Positions 51,743 through 60,607 of a stretch of DNA of 64,000 bases are shown here, one piece after another (within the stretch, counting starts at the first letter, position 1; each line of letters opens with the position of its first letter). The notes under the pieces were generated by a model. It saw nothing but the letters and a program-made list of their open reading frames with translations, was not told the origin of the DNA and ran no database searches. Source of the stretch: Brevibacillus borstelensis (lineage in GTDB: Bacteria; Bacillota; Bacilli; Brevibacillales; Brevibacillaceae); NCBI RefSeq assembly GCF_003710865.1, contig NZ_RHHO01000017.1, forward strand, positions 1 to 64,000, read 5' to 3'. The translations under genes and the position numbers were made by a program.

Positions 51743-54301
51743 ATGAAGACACTGCCGATCGACTCGATCATGCCCAGCTTGCTGGAGACATTTCGCTCTC
51801 ATGCCAGCGCGGTGCTGATCGCTTCACCCGGTGCAGGGAAAACCACGCGTGTGCCGCTGGCGTTTCTCGACGAGCCCTGGCTCGCAGGACGCCGGATTTT
51901 GATGCTGGAGCCTCGCCGGCTTGCCGCCCGCATGGCTGCCCGGTACATGGCAGCTTCCCGGGGAGAACGAGTGGGGGAGACAGTGGGGTATCGGGTCAGG
52001 ATGGATAGCCGCGTAGGCCCGAAAACGCGGATCGAAGTCATTACCGAAGGGATACTGACACGCATGCTGCAGTCTGATCCGGCCTTGGAAGACGTGGGGA
52101 TGGTCATTTTTGACGAGTATCATGAACGAAGTCTTCAGGCCGATCTGGGCCTAGCCCTTTGCCTTCAGTCCCGTGAGTTGCTGCGGGATGACCTGCGGAT
52201 ATTGGTCATGTCCGCAACGCTGGAGGCAGAGCCTGTGTCCGCCTTGCTGGACGGTGCTCCGATCCTGAGGAGCGAGGGGCGTTCTTTTCCTGTGGAAACC
52301 CATTATTTGGATACCCGCTGGGAAGGGCCGCTCGAACAAAAAGTGGTTCATACCATCCAGCATGCGCTAAAGCAGGAAGAAGGGGATATCCTGACGTTCC
52401 TGCCGGGAGCAGGAGAGATTCGCAGAGTGGAAGCCAGGCTGAAAGAGCTGGAGCTGGGCGGACAGGAGAACGCAGGCAAGCGTATTCGAATAGAACCGTT
52501 GTACGGAAATATGCCCTCGGCGGCACAGGATCGGGCGATTGCGCCGTGCCCGCCTGGTGAGCGGAAAATCGTGCTGGCTACGTCGATTGCGGAGACCAGT
52601 CTGACGGTGGAAGGTGTCAGGACGGTCATCGACAGCGGACTGATGCGAGTCCCGCGCTTTTCGCCGCGCACCGGACTGACCAAACTCGAGACCGTACGGG
52701 TGGCGAGGGCGTCGGCGGATCAGCGTCGGGGACGTGCGGGCAGGCTTGGACCGGGCACCTGTTACCGCTTGTGGACAAAGGAAGAGGAACGGCAATTGGA
52801 AGCGGCACGGACGCCGGAAATCAAGGAGGCGGATCTGACGGCGCTTGCGCTGGAATTGGCAGTCTGGGGCGTAGCCGATCCGTCTGAGCTCTCGTGGCTG
52901 GATATTCCTCCCGCTGCGGCATTCAGGCAGGCCCGCCAGCTTCTTGCCAGATTGGGGGCACTCGATGAGTCGGGGGCGGTGACCCCGCACGGCAAAAGAA
53001 TGGCGGAAACGGGATTGCCTCCAAGACTGGCCCATATGATCCTCGTCGCAATCCCGCTTGGTCTGGGCGGGCTGGCTTGCGAGCTGGCCGCTTTGCTCGG
53101 CGAGCGGGATGTGCTTCGTGGCTTGCGGGCAGGCGAGGATGTCGATATCCGGACACGGGTTGAAGCGCTGCGTTTTGTTCAGGATGCAGGGTCAGATCAG
53201 GTGGAGGAATATGCGGGAATATCTCTCAATCGTTCACTCTGCCGAAGCGTATGGGCCGAAGCGGAGCATTGGAAACATTCGTTTGGCATACAGCAGGAGG
53301 CTTCAGACACGGCAGCGTGCGGACTGCTGCTTGCGTATGCCTTTCCGGACCGGATCGCCCAGCGCAGGGAAAATGGCCGTTTTCTGCTGCAAAACGGGAG
53401 AGGTGCGGTTTTTACGAAAATACAGTCTCTCGCGAACGCCCCTTATCTGGTGGCAGCCGAATTGGATGACCAGGGAAGTGAAAGCACGATTTACTTGGCA
53501 GCGCCGATTGACGCGGAGCAGCTGGAAAAGTATTTTGCTGACCAGATGGAAAGCGAGGCCCTCGTCTATTGGGAGGCAGGCCAGCAAAGCGTGAGGGCGC
53601 GAGTCCGCAAGCGCCTGGGAGCCATTGTGATTCAGGAAGCCCCTTTGCTAGAGCCCGACCCGGAAGATATATTGTATGCGCTTCTCTCCGGTATCTCATC
53701 GGAAGGATTGGAGCTGTTGCCCTGGACGAAACAAGCCCGGCAGTTGCAGCAGCGTCTGCAATTCATGCACCGGCAGGAACAGGGGCAAAGTCAAGGGCAA
53801 GGAAAGTGGCCGGATGTATCGGACGAGGCGCTAAGGGAAACGCTTTCCGACTGGCTTGGCCCCCATTTGCACGGGATGAAAAAAGGTGCGGATCTGCAGC
53901 GCCTCTCCCTCGCAGATATCCTGCTTGGAATGATCTCGTGGGAGCAGAGAAGAGAGCTCGACAAAGAAGCGCCTACGCATATCGGCGTGCCCAGCGGCTC
54001 ACGGATTCCGGTTGATTACAGCGACCCGGATGCGCCGGTCCTCTCTGTCCGGCTGCAGGAAATGTTCGGGTTGATGCAAACCCCTCGCATCTGTTACGGG
54101 CGTGTTCCGCTGACGCTGCACCTCCTGTCTCCGGCACATCGGCCGGTCCAGGTGACCAGAGACTTGGCAAGCTTTTGGCAGAATGCCTATTTTGATGTGA
54201 AAAAAGATTTAAAAGGGCGCTACCCCAAGCATTACTGGCCGGACGATCCCCTGGAAGCGATGCCGACGAGCAAGGTGCGGCCAAAACCGTCCGCGAAATG
54301 A
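51743..54301 (+). CDS. hrpB: ATP-dependent helicase HrpB (DEAH family)
   Basis: An 852-residue DExH helicase. Motif I LIASPGAGKTTRVPLAFLDE is at about residues 29-48, Ia EPRRLAARMAARYMA, DEYHERSLQADLGLALCL at about 123-140 (DEYH instead of DEAH), III VMSATLEAEPV, V IVLATSIAETSLTVEG and VI QRRGRAGRLGPGTCYRL. HA2 and the HrpB-specific C-terminal domain follow to the end. Substrates of HrpB are not firmly known. GAGGTGATGAG stands before the ATG. Likely co-transcribed with helD; a strong terminator follows. Confidence 0.95.
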   Translation: MKTLPIDSIMPSLLETFRSHASAVLIASPGAGKTTRVPLAFLDEPWLAGRRILMLEPRRLAARMAARYMAASRGERVGETVGYRVRMDSRVGPKTRIEVITEGILTRMLQSDPALEDVGMVIFDEYHERSLQADLGLALCLQSRELLRDDLRILVMSATLEAEPVSALLDGAPILRSEGRSFPVETHYLDTRWEGPLEQKVVHTIQHALKQEEGDILTFLPGAGEIRRVEARLKELELGGQENAGKRIRIEPLYGNMPSAAQDRAIAPCPPGERKIVLATSIAETSLTVEGVRTVIDSGLMRVPRFSPRTGLTKLETVRVARASADQRRGRAGRLGPGTCYRLWTKEEERQLEAARTPEIKEADLTALALELAVWGVADPSELSWLDIPPAAAFRQARQLLARLGALDESGAVTPHGKRMAETGLPPRLAHMILVAIPLGLGGLACELAALLGERDVLRGLRAGEDVDIRTRVEALRFVQDAGSDQVEEYAGISLNRSLCRSVWAEAEHWKHSFGIQQEASDTAACGLLLAYAFPDRIAQRRENGRFLLQNGRGAVFTKIQSLANAPYLVAAELDDQGSESTIYLAAPIDAEQLEKYFADQMESEALVYWEAGQQSVRARVRKRLGAIVIQEAPLLEPDPEDILYALLSGISSEGLELLPWTKQARQLQQRLQFMHRQEQGQSQGQGKWPDVSDEALRETLSDWLGPHLHGMKKGADLQRLSLADILLGMISWEQRRELDKEAPTHIGVPSGSRIPVDYSDPDAPVLSVRLQEMFGLMQTPRICYGRVPLTLHLLSPAHRPVQVTRDLASFWQNAYFDVKKDLKGRYPKHYWPDDPLEAMPTSKVRPKPSAK

Positions 54302-54310
54302 ACATTTGCC

Positions 54311-54360
54311 AGAGGCTGTTCTCCAAGCGTCAACAATTGCTTGGGGAACAGCCTCTTTTA
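54311..54360 (+). terminator. Terminator after hrpB
   Basis: AGAGGCTGTTC-t-CCAAGC pairs with GCTTGG-g-GAACAGCCTCT, then TTTT. Confidence 0.88.
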
Positions 54361-54643
54361 TGCGCTGTCTTTCACCCCCTGAAAGGGTATCCAGCAGCCG
54401 CCTGAGCGTTATGTAGTCCCGTCCGGCATCGCCAAGACGTTAAAGTACCGATTGAATCTTGGAATGCAGTCGGACAGTCCAACTCACCCGCAAGTGTCCC
54501 ACCGAACCGCCTGCGTTTTTCTCCTTGTTCATCTTCTCCCCTAAAGCTCGAACCAAGGGTCATTTCAAATAAATCTTTCAGCCAATTTTTGGACATGCTA
54601 TGTTCATGAGATGAGCACTATCAAGATGAGGTGTTTGACAGGA
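54361..54643. other. Intergenic, no supported gene
   Basis: A minus-strand open frame of 74 codons (54372-54596) has no ribosome site and its product (for example GELDCPTAFQDSIGTLTSWR) is unlike any protein I know. I treat it as non-coding. Confidence 0.35.
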
Positions 54644-54832
54644 ATGGCAAAAAATATTTCCTTCCATGCGACCTGGAGCGAGGCGTACCGGATGGCCCAA
54701 TCGCTGCGAAACAGCAAGCTGCGGTATTCGGTCAGACAGACTCCCGGAAAAAGCAATCTGGCTTTCTTCTTTCCCGAGGTGAGTATCAGCCAGTACGTCT
54801 ACCTCTGCATTTTATTTGGCACTCACCGGTAA
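54644..54832 (+). CDS. Possible small protein, weak call
   Basis: A 62-residue frame starting at ATG 54644 with GAGGTG ten bases upstream. The product (TWSEAYRMAQSLRNSKLRYS, then PEVSISQYVYLCILFGTHR) has a plausible amino-acid make-up but is not recognised. A second frame through the same bases is longer (to 54885), so neither is secure. Confidence 0.25.
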   Translation: MAKNISFHATWSEAYRMAQSLRNSKLRYSVRQTPGKSNLAFFFPEVSISQYVYLCILFGTHR

Positions 54833-55251
54833 GCAAACAAGCATTCAAAAGAGAGGGCTGTCCAGCGTTAACAAGGACTTTATGACGCATGGCACCCTCT
54901 ATTTTCATCGTACAGACATTAAGCGGAGCATGGCAAAAGCCAGATGCGATGGAAGCTCCCTGCCTGGCAGAAATGCCGGCGACTCACGGAGAGAATGCCG
55001 AGAGCCTTTCTTAGCTTAAAAAATATGGTGAATGGCGAATTTTGTTTGCAGCACCGCTATAAAAATAGCATCTCAAGCAGGTAATGGATTACAAATGATT
55101 AAGAAAATCAGAGGAAGCGGATTTGGTTCAGCATGCGTGAATACTGTGATTCTGCAAGGTGAATGGCTCCTTTGTTTGCTGAACTTTTTTCCTAACACTT
55201 CGCACATTTGCCATTTTCTATCGTAAATTCAAAAGACGACACTTTTCGATA
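54833..55251. other. Intergenic, no gene seen
   Basis: Short frames in several phases occur but none has both a ribosome site and a recognisable product. Confidence 0.35.
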
Positions 55252-55347
55252 TTCAAATTACATAGTACAATCTGTATAAGCGAACTTGGGGAGTTCGTAA
55301 CTTTGCAGCAGCGGCTCGAAACTGTGCAGGAGAGCCGCTCTATTTTT
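55252..55347 (+). ncRNA. Candidate small transcript 1 with orphan terminator
   Basis: Promoter-like TTCAAA (55252-55257), 17 bases, TATAAG (55275-55280). Then come a small hairpin CGAACT-tgggg-AGTTCG and a strong terminator, AGCGGCTC (55310-55317) with GAGCCGCT (55332-55339) and a tail of seven Ts. No reading frame lies between promoter and terminator. Either a small RNA or a leftover leader. Confidence 0.35.
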
Positions 55348-55432
55348 TTACGCTTTCACTGGATGATCTAGGTGATATTTCCTATAAATTCGCATAGCAT
55401 AATCAGGAATAAAGAACTATAATGAAGCTATG

Positions 55433-55448
55433 TTATTCACGTGAATAA
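55433..55448. promoter_or_regulatory. Perfect 16-base palindrome
   Basis: TTATTCACGTGAATAA reads the same on both strands. It lies just downstream of a TATAAT-like element (55418-55423) and upstream of an orphan terminator, the position of a repressor site. Confidence 0.45.
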
Positions 55449-55468
55449 TTCAGTACTACCCTCAATTG

Positions 55469-55491
55469 CCTGGCGAAAGCCAGGATTTTTT
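55469..55491 (+). terminator. Orphan terminator 2
   Basis: CCTGGC, loop GAAA, GCCAGG, A, TTTTTT. Only about 45 bases separate it from the TATAAT-like box upstream, so it would end a very short RNA, or act on read-through. Confidence 0.6.
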
Positions 55492-55537
55492 CGTTTATAC
55501 AAGGTTGAGATAAAAAAATCTCCCACTGTCTCGGATG

Positions 55538-55897
55538 CTACTCCGGTAACGGGGAGGCTGTGTCGATTGGAGGCAGCGCGGGAAAAAAGCGTCCGGCGAT
55601 CAATGCCTCAATCAATTCGTCGGTAGAGAGAGAAATCGTCAGGCCGGGGTCAGGAATATCTACGCGGAACAAGCCTGTCTCATGTATAAAATGGAGCGAG
55701 CCAGTCGGCGAAATCGAATAGAGCAAAAGATTCTGGCTGGATTTTCTGGATATTTTGACAAATTCTCTCAAAATTGAATAGAGTTCGCCCCAGACCGGCA
55801 GGTAGGGCTTCTTTTTATGCCGGAGCAATATTTCGACAAGCTGCTGCTGCAAGCAAACGAGCAATTCTTGTTGTGGGCTGGCTATTTTCAGGGACAT
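55538..55897 (-). CDS. Protein of unknown function
   Basis: A 119-residue protein, unrecognised. The first half is helical (QQELLVCLQQQLVEILLRHK, LYSILREFVKISRKSSQNLL). The second alternates like beta strands (LLYSISPTGSLHFIHETGLF, RVDIPDPGLTISLSTDELIE). AAAGGAG lies about twelve bases before the ATG. Codon use looks like that of its neighbours, so I believe it is real, with no assigned role. Confidence 0.6.
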   Translation of the reverse strand: MSLKIASPQQELLVCLQQQLVEILLRHKKKPYLPVWGELYSILREFVKISRKSSQNLLLYSISPTGSLHFIHETGLFRVDIPDPGLTISLSTDELIEALIAGRFFPALPPIDTASPLPE

Positions 55898-56122
55898 GTA
55901 GAGGGCAAACTCCTTTTTTTGAAACTATGGATTAGTGTAAAAGATTGATTGTCAAGTTGCAAGCGTGGAAGAGCAGTCGGCCTGCGAGCGCTTCGATTCC
56001 GTGCATGCCTCGCGCTTCTTCGGCTTAGTGCATACTTCTGGCAGCAATGAGTGATGGCATTCAATTGACGGTTTTTTCAGATTCGATTAGGATTAGGAGC
56101 GAGTAGAAATCGAGGTGAAAGC

Positions 56123-56860
56123 ATGCACACAAAGAAAAAGATGCTGCTGGTGACGGGAGAGGGAACAGACCATATTCCGGCGCTGCGGCTCGCTTTAGGT
56201 TCACCTGACATAGAGCTGACGGGCATCGTCTTTGGCGGGCCCAGTCAAACAGAGGCGATGAATCAGACAAGACAAGTGCTGGAGTCGGCAGGACAGAGCG
56301 GCCTGTTGCTGGCGCAAGCGGACCAAGGGGCGGAACTGATTGTCCGGCAGGCAGACCTGCATAGAGGAGAGCTGATCCTGGTCACACTCGGTCCCCTGAC
56401 AGAATTGGCCAAGGCCCTCCATATGGACAAGGAACTGGCGAAAAAGTTTGCGGCCGTTATTGTAAAGGGAGGCGCAATCCGCGTACCGGGAAATGTCACC
56501 CCGATTGCCGAAGCGAACATGCATGCCGATCCGGAGGCAGCCGCGCTCGTCCTGGCTTCCAAGCTGCCGCTCCTCCTCGTTCCGCTCGATGCGACCTATG
56601 CGCTACATATGCGGATGGATGGGGGAAACAGTCTGGATGCATGTGCGGCAATGATGGCAGCGATCCATCCGGAAATAGCAGAGAGGCAGACACTGAAGAT
56701 CTCCGTCGACTGCCAGAGCACGCTTTCCCGCGGCGCCCTGATAGCAGATCTCCGGGCGATTCCGCGTGTCGGGATTGACACGGAGGTGTGCCTCGATATT
56801 CAGACGGAGCCAGTCGTCAAACGTGCTATGGAAGTCATGGGGACGGGGGACAAGCAATGA
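56123..56860 (+). CDS. Nucleoside hydrolase-fold protein lacking the catalytic aspartates
   Basis: A 245-residue member of the inosine/uridine-preferring nucleoside hydrolase fold. It aligns with its downstream neighbour along most of its length: strand 1 LLVTGEGTDHIPALRLALG, ELILVTLGPLTELAKALHMD, IVKGGAIRVPGNVTPIAEAN, and HADPEAAALVLASKLPLLLV. The calcium-binding DxDxxxDD motif at the N terminus is replaced by TGEGTDHI, the late catalytic HD is replaced by LD (SLDACAAMM), and the helical lid region is missing. It should not hydrolyse nucleosides in the usual way. It overlaps the true enzyme gene (ATGA), so a regulatory or partner-subunit role is plausible (inference). Confidence 0.8.
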   Translation: MHTKKKMLLVTGEGTDHIPALRLALGSPDIELTGIVFGGPSQTEAMNQTRQVLESAGQSGLLLAQADQGAELIVRQADLHRGELILVTLGPLTELAKALHMDKELAKKFAAVIVKGGAIRVPGNVTPIAEANMHADPEAAALVLASKLPLLLVPLDATYALHMRMDGGNSLDACAAMMAAIHPEIAERQTLKISVDCQSTLSRGALIADLRAIPRVGIDTEVCLDIQTEPVVKRAMEVMGTGDKQ

Positions 56861-57783
56861 AAAAAATAATACTTGATGTAGATACAGGAATCGACGACGC
56901 TCTCGCCATTTCCTACGCCGTTCATTCACCGGCGCTGGAGGTTTTGGGAATCACCACGACCTTTGGAAACATTACGGTGGAGGAAGCGACGCGAAATACC
57001 GTGCAAATCCTGGAGCTTTTGGGATACAGCCAGATACCGGTCTATGCGGGAGCCAAGCGGCCGCTGTTCCGCGAGCTGAAGGAAAAAGCCAAGCTGTTTC
57101 ACGGAGAAAACGGCTTGGGTAACATCGAGCTTCCGCCGCCGCAAACGCCTGTACAGAAGCAAGAGGCATCGGCATTCATGATCGAACAGGCGAGGAGACA
57201 CCCTGGCAAGCTGACGATCGTTACCGTGGGCAGCATGACAAACCTCGCCAAGGCGATCAGGGACGAGCCGGAAATGACTGCGCTGGTGGAGCGGGTCGTC
57301 GTGATGGGCGGAGCCGTGACAGTGCCGGGTAATCGGACGCCGGTGGCGGAGGCAAATATTTGTGCGGACCCGGAGGCGGCAGAGCTGGTCTTTCAGTCCG
57401 GCATTCCGGTGACGATGGTCGGCCTCGATGTGACGATGCAGACGCTTTTGACCAGGGAGCATCTGGCCTTGTGGCGCGAAAAGGGGACGGATGTTTCCCG
57501 CTTGTTTGCCGACATGTGCGAATTTTACATGAATGCCTACGCGCAGGTAGGGAATGTCCGGGGATGCGGGCTTCACGACCCGCTGGCTGTCGGGGTCGTC
57601 ATTGATCCGACCTTTGTGACTGCCGTTCCGATGCATGTCTCAGTGGATACATCCGGCGGACTGTCGGATGCGCGAACCATTGGCGACAGGCGGAAGCATC
57701 CGGCTGCCGCCGCCAATGTCGACGTTTGCCTGGAAGTTGACCATGAGCGGTTCGTCGAACACTTTTTGCAAAATGTTTTCTGA
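56857..57783 (+). CDS. Inosine/uridine-preferring nucleoside hydrolase
   Basis: A 308-residue enzyme with intact active site. The N-terminal LDVDTGIDDALAI holds the four-aspartate calcium site (about residues 6-13). GSMTNLAKAI and VVVMGGAVTVPGNRTPVAEA form the central part, and GLHDPLAVGVV near residue 230 supplies the catalytic His-Asp. It cleaves the N-glycosidic bond of ribonucleosides to base and ribose; base preference is unclear. Its ATG overlaps the stop of the degenerate paralogue, with GGGGGA upstream, so the pair is translated together. Confidence 0.93.
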   Translation: MKKIILDVDTGIDDALAISYAVHSPALEVLGITTTFGNITVEEATRNTVQILELLGYSQIPVYAGAKRPLFRELKEKAKLFHGENGLGNIELPPPQTPVQKQEASAFMIEQARRHPGKLTIVTVGSMTNLAKAIRDEPEMTALVERVVVMGGAVTVPGNRTPVAEANICADPEAAELVFQSGIPVTMVGLDVTMQTLLTREHLALWREKGTDVSRLFADMCEFYMNAYAQVGNVRGCGLHDPLAVGVVIDPTFVTAVPMHVSVDTSGGLSDARTIGDRRKHPAAAANVDVCLEVDHERFVEHFLQNVF

Positions 57784-57831
57784 TAGAAGATAAGTACACT
57801 GCGTGTGAATGCACATGGAAAGGTGAGGCCG

Positions 57832-58296
57832 ATGCTGAAAGAGTTTAAAGAGTTTGCTTTAAAGGGGAACGTCGTTGATCTGGCAGTCGGGGTTGTGATC
57901 GGAGCTGCTTTTGGCAAGATCGTAACATCCTTGGTTAACGACATCATCATGCCGGCAGTAGGTTTGCTGCTTGGCAAAGTGGATTTTTCCAACTTGTTCA
58001 TCAGTTTGGACAGCAGAGACTTTGCGACTCTGAAAGAAGCCAAAGATGCGGGGGTTGCCACGATCAATTACGGCTTGTTTCTCAATACCGTCATCGACTT
58101 TCTGATTATCGCGTTCTCCATCTTTATTGTCGTGAAGCAGGTGAATCGTTTCCGCAAAAAGAACGAACCGGAAAAACCGCCTGTGACTACGAAAGAATGC
58201 CCGTTCTGCATCTCTTCCATTCCGATCAAGGCGACCCGGTGCCCGCAGTGCACATCGCCTTTGACCGAAATCGAGGCAAAAGCGGCGCAAGGATAA
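57832..58296 (+). CDS. mscL: Large-conductance mechanosensitive channel MscL with C-terminal zinc ribbon
   Basis: A 154-residue membrane channel. The N-terminal amphipathic helix and first transmembrane helix [20 protein letters not shown] then [20 protein letters not shown] are very well conserved. The second helix is [20 protein letters not shown] at about residues 83-102. Instead of the usual short charged tail it has a linker ([13 protein letters not shown]) and a zinc-ribbon-like end with CPFC at about 123-126 and CPQC at about 137-140. MscL opens under membrane tension to release solutes in osmotic down-shock. The ATG at 57832 follows AAAGGTGAGG. Confidence 0.92.
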   Translation: MLKEFKEFALKGNVVDLAVGVVIGAAFGKIVTSLVNDIIMPAVGLLLGKVDFSNLFISLDSRDFATLKEAKDAGVATINYGLFLNTVIDFLIIAFSIFIVVKQVNRFRKKNEPEKPPVTTKECPFCISSIPIKATRCPQCTSPLTEIEAKAAQG

Positions 58297-58351
58297 CGGT
58301 AGAAAAACGATGAGAAAGCAAGACGGGCCAATAGCGCTATCGTCATTGCCG

Positions 58352-58392
58352 AGCTGGTCTCTCTTTTATCGAGAGGCCGGCTTTCTTTTTTT
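58352..58392 (+). terminator. Terminator after mscL
   Basis: AGCTGGTCTCTC (58352-58363) pairs with GAGAGGCCGGCT (58371-58382), with G-T pairs, followed by a long T tract. It overlaps the end of the convergent YheC/D gene. Confidence 0.8.
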
Positions 58393-59148
58393 CAGGCGTG
58401 CACGTCTGGCCAAATACTGAGAGCGCAAACGCTTGATCAAACGGTAATACGTCTTGTCAGGCAGCTTCGCAAACAGGCCGCGAGAAGGAAAATCGAAATT
58501 CACTTCGATAATGGAGAGCCCGCCTTTTTTGTCTACTGCCCAATCAATCCCTATTTGAGACGAATGCTTGTATTTGTTAAAGTGGGAGCATACATGGTGA
58601 CTCAATCGGATAAGCTCGCGTGTGACAGTGTTCACCTGCTCGCTTTTTACCGCCTGGGATTGTCGCAGTGCTTTGGGCACCGTGGTGACATAGCCGCCGC
58701 CCCGGGCGACATTGGTAATGACACTGTCAGGGCCGGCGACCTTTGCCAGCATGCCGGCGTATTGCCACTTCCCTGCCCCATTGCGCAGCATCATTACCCG
58801 GATGTCAAACGGCCGTCCATTTACCTCGGCCAGCGGAATCCCCTTTTGAATAATGTGCTTTCTATTGCCCACGCTCTGATTGACGATTGGTTTCAGTTCC
58901 CCCAGTGTCGAGGCGGTGACGGTCTGTCCGCGCTCCTTGACCCATGCATATCCGCTGTCGGTTTTCCATACCTTCATAATGCCTTTTCCCATATGTGTTG
59001 AACTCGGTTTGATGTAGACCGTATCGTACTTCTGAAGAAAGGAATCAAGCAGCGCCGGTTGGTACAAAGCCGTAGCAGGCAGATAGCCTCGAATGACCGG
59101 ATGCCTGTCAAAAAATTTGTGCAGGCTCCACTTTGAAGAAGGAATCAA
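58366..59148 (-). CDS. YheC/YheD family protein (ATP-grasp, spore coat associated)
   Basis: A protein of about 260 residues of the YheC/D family found in spore formers. The N terminus IPSSKWSLHKFFDRHPVIRG leads to the ATP-grasp core: VYIKPSSTHMGKGIMKVWKT, IIQKGIPLAEVNGRPFDIRV and a metal-binding end with IGIDWAVDKKGGLSIIEVNF. Family members associate with the spore coat and probably ligate or modify a peptide or coat component. I set the start at TTG 59148 after GGAGGG; an ATG at 59163 has a weaker site. Its presence supports an endospore-forming host. Confidence 0.87.
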   Translation of the reverse strand: MIPSSKWSLHKFFDRHPVIRGYLPATALYQPALLDSFLQKYDTVYIKPSSTHMGKGIMKVWKTDSGYAWVKERGQTVTASTLGELKPIVNQSVGNRKHIIQKGIPLAEVNGRPFDIRVMMLRNGAGKWQYAGMLAKVAGPDSVITNVARGGGYVTTVPKALRQSQAVKSEQVNTVTRELIRLSHHVCSHFNKYKHSSQIGIDWAVDKKGGLSIIEVNFDFPSRGLFAKLPDKTYYRLIKRLRSQYLARRARLKKRKPASR

Positions 59149-59360
59149 GCGTATGCCCTCCATTCATAGACAGTTCTCTTGATAGGATATACAGCAAGAC
59201 CGGAAACTCCACTCTTTTTCTTGAAATATTATTTACTCTATTTCAATTGACCGTGGTAATTTTATTTCATATAATGAAAGCGATAACAGGATTGACTATT
59301 CCAAACATTCGTTAGAGAGGCAATTTCGTAAAGATAAGCAGGGTGAGAGTAGGTGAGATC

Positions 59361-60584
59361 ATGAATCAAACTCCCAGGCTGCAAGACTATCGGAGCAGGA
59401 AGAAGCATGCGTTGATCGGATTGATGTCAGGGACTTCGCTGGATGGAGTCGATGCGGCGCTCGTGGAGATTCTGACGGACGACCGGGAAGAAATCGAGAG
59501 TGTGCGTCTGCAGAAATTTCATTATTTGCCGTATTCCGACGAGCTTCGCGAATGGGTAAAGAGCTTGTGCAGCGTTGATACAGCCCGTCTGGACAAATTG
59601 ACGGCGGTACACTACGGACTTGCGGAATGGTACGCCCATGCTGTTCGCGAGCTTCTGAAAAAGGCGGATCTTTCCCCGGAGGCGATTGATGCAGTCTGCG
59701 TCCATGGGCAAACCGTCTGGCATATCGACAGGCCTGTGCCCTTTCCCGGGCCGGAGGGGATGACAAATGTCCGCGCTTCCCTGCAGATCGGCGAGCTGTC
59801 GACCTTGGCAGAGCGTACCGGAATCCCTGTAGTGGGGAATTTTCGGGCGAGGGATCTGGCAGCCGGAGGGGTGGGCGCTCCGCTCGTCCCCTATGCCGAT
59901 TATGTGCTCTTCCGCCATTCGGAAAAAGGCCGCTTGCTGCAAAATATCGGGGGGATTGCCAATGTGACGGTACTTCCTGCCGGAGCGGCTATTCAGGAAG
60001 TGACAGCTTTTGATACCGGTCCGGGGAACATGGTGATCGACGAGATCATCCAGCTCCTGACGGACGGAAAACTTCGCTATGACGAGAGCGGAGCGATGGC
60101 GGCAGGCGGAACAGTGTCTTCCGAGCTGCTCTCGGGCTTGTTGTCTGACCCCTATTACCGGCTCGCACCGCCCAAAAGCACCGGGCGGGAAGTGTACGGC
60201 AAAGCATTTGCTGCCCGGTTGTGCAGTGATGCAAGGGCGCTCGGCCTCTCCGCAGAGGATATCGCAGCTACCGCAACGGCGCTGACGGCAGCTTCTATCG
60301 CGGATGCGTACCGCCATTTTGTGTTTCCCCATGCCCGGGTTCACGAGGTGATCGTGTCTGGAGGAGGAGCGCATAACAAGACGCTGCTTCGCATGCTCCG
60401 GGACGAACTGCCCGATGGTATCGCGCTGACGACAGCGCAGGCGTACGGGGTGCCGGACGATGCCAAGGAAGCAATCGCCTTCGCTGTATTGGGACATGAA
60501 ACCTTGATGGGCCGCCCGAGCAATGTACCGTCGGTAACCGGCGCGAAACGGGCAGTCCCATTAGGCAATATCTGTTTGTATTAA
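59361..60584 (+). CDS. anmK: Anhydro-N-acetylmuramic acid kinase
   Basis: A sugar kinase of about 407 residues. The signature LIGLMSGTSLDGVDAALVEI is at about residues 19-38, VCVHGQTVWHIDRPV at about 113-127, LLQNIGGIANVTVLPAG and AFDTGPGNMVIDEII follow, and the C-terminal end EVIVSGGGAHNKTLL is normal. It phosphorylates 1,6-anhydro-MurNAc to MurNAc-6-phosphate in cell-wall recycling. The ATG at 59361 has AGGTGAG; an in-frame GTG lies 18 bases earlier. The next genes encode a peptide importer, probably supplying muropeptides (inference). Confidence 0.94.
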   Translation: MNQTPRLQDYRSRKKHALIGLMSGTSLDGVDAALVEILTDDREEIESVRLQKFHYLPYSDELREWVKSLCSVDTARLDKLTAVHYGLAEWYAHAVRELLKKADLSPEAIDAVCVHGQTVWHIDRPVPFPGPEGMTNVRASLQIGELSTLAERTGIPVVGNFRARDLAAGGVGAPLVPYADYVLFRHSEKGRLLQNIGGIANVTVLPAGAAIQEVTAFDTGPGNMVIDEIIQLLTDGKLRYDESGAMAAGGTVSSELLSGLLSDPYYRLAPPKSTGREVYGKAFAARLCSDARALGLSAEDIAATATALTAASIADAYRHFVFPHARVHEVIVSGGGAHNKTLLRMLRDELPDGIALTTAQAYGVPDDAKEAIAFAVLGHETLMGRPSNVPSVTGAKRAVPLGNICLY

Positions 60585-60607
60585 CCGAAACTCAGGGGGT
60601 AAAAAAC

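Noticed and set aside
54372..54596. A 74-codon minus-strand frame after hrpB
   Set aside because: No ribosome site and no recognisable product; kept as intergenic.
59427..60497. A 356-codon open frame antisense to anmK
   Set aside because: Fully inside a canonical gene and with unrecognisable product.
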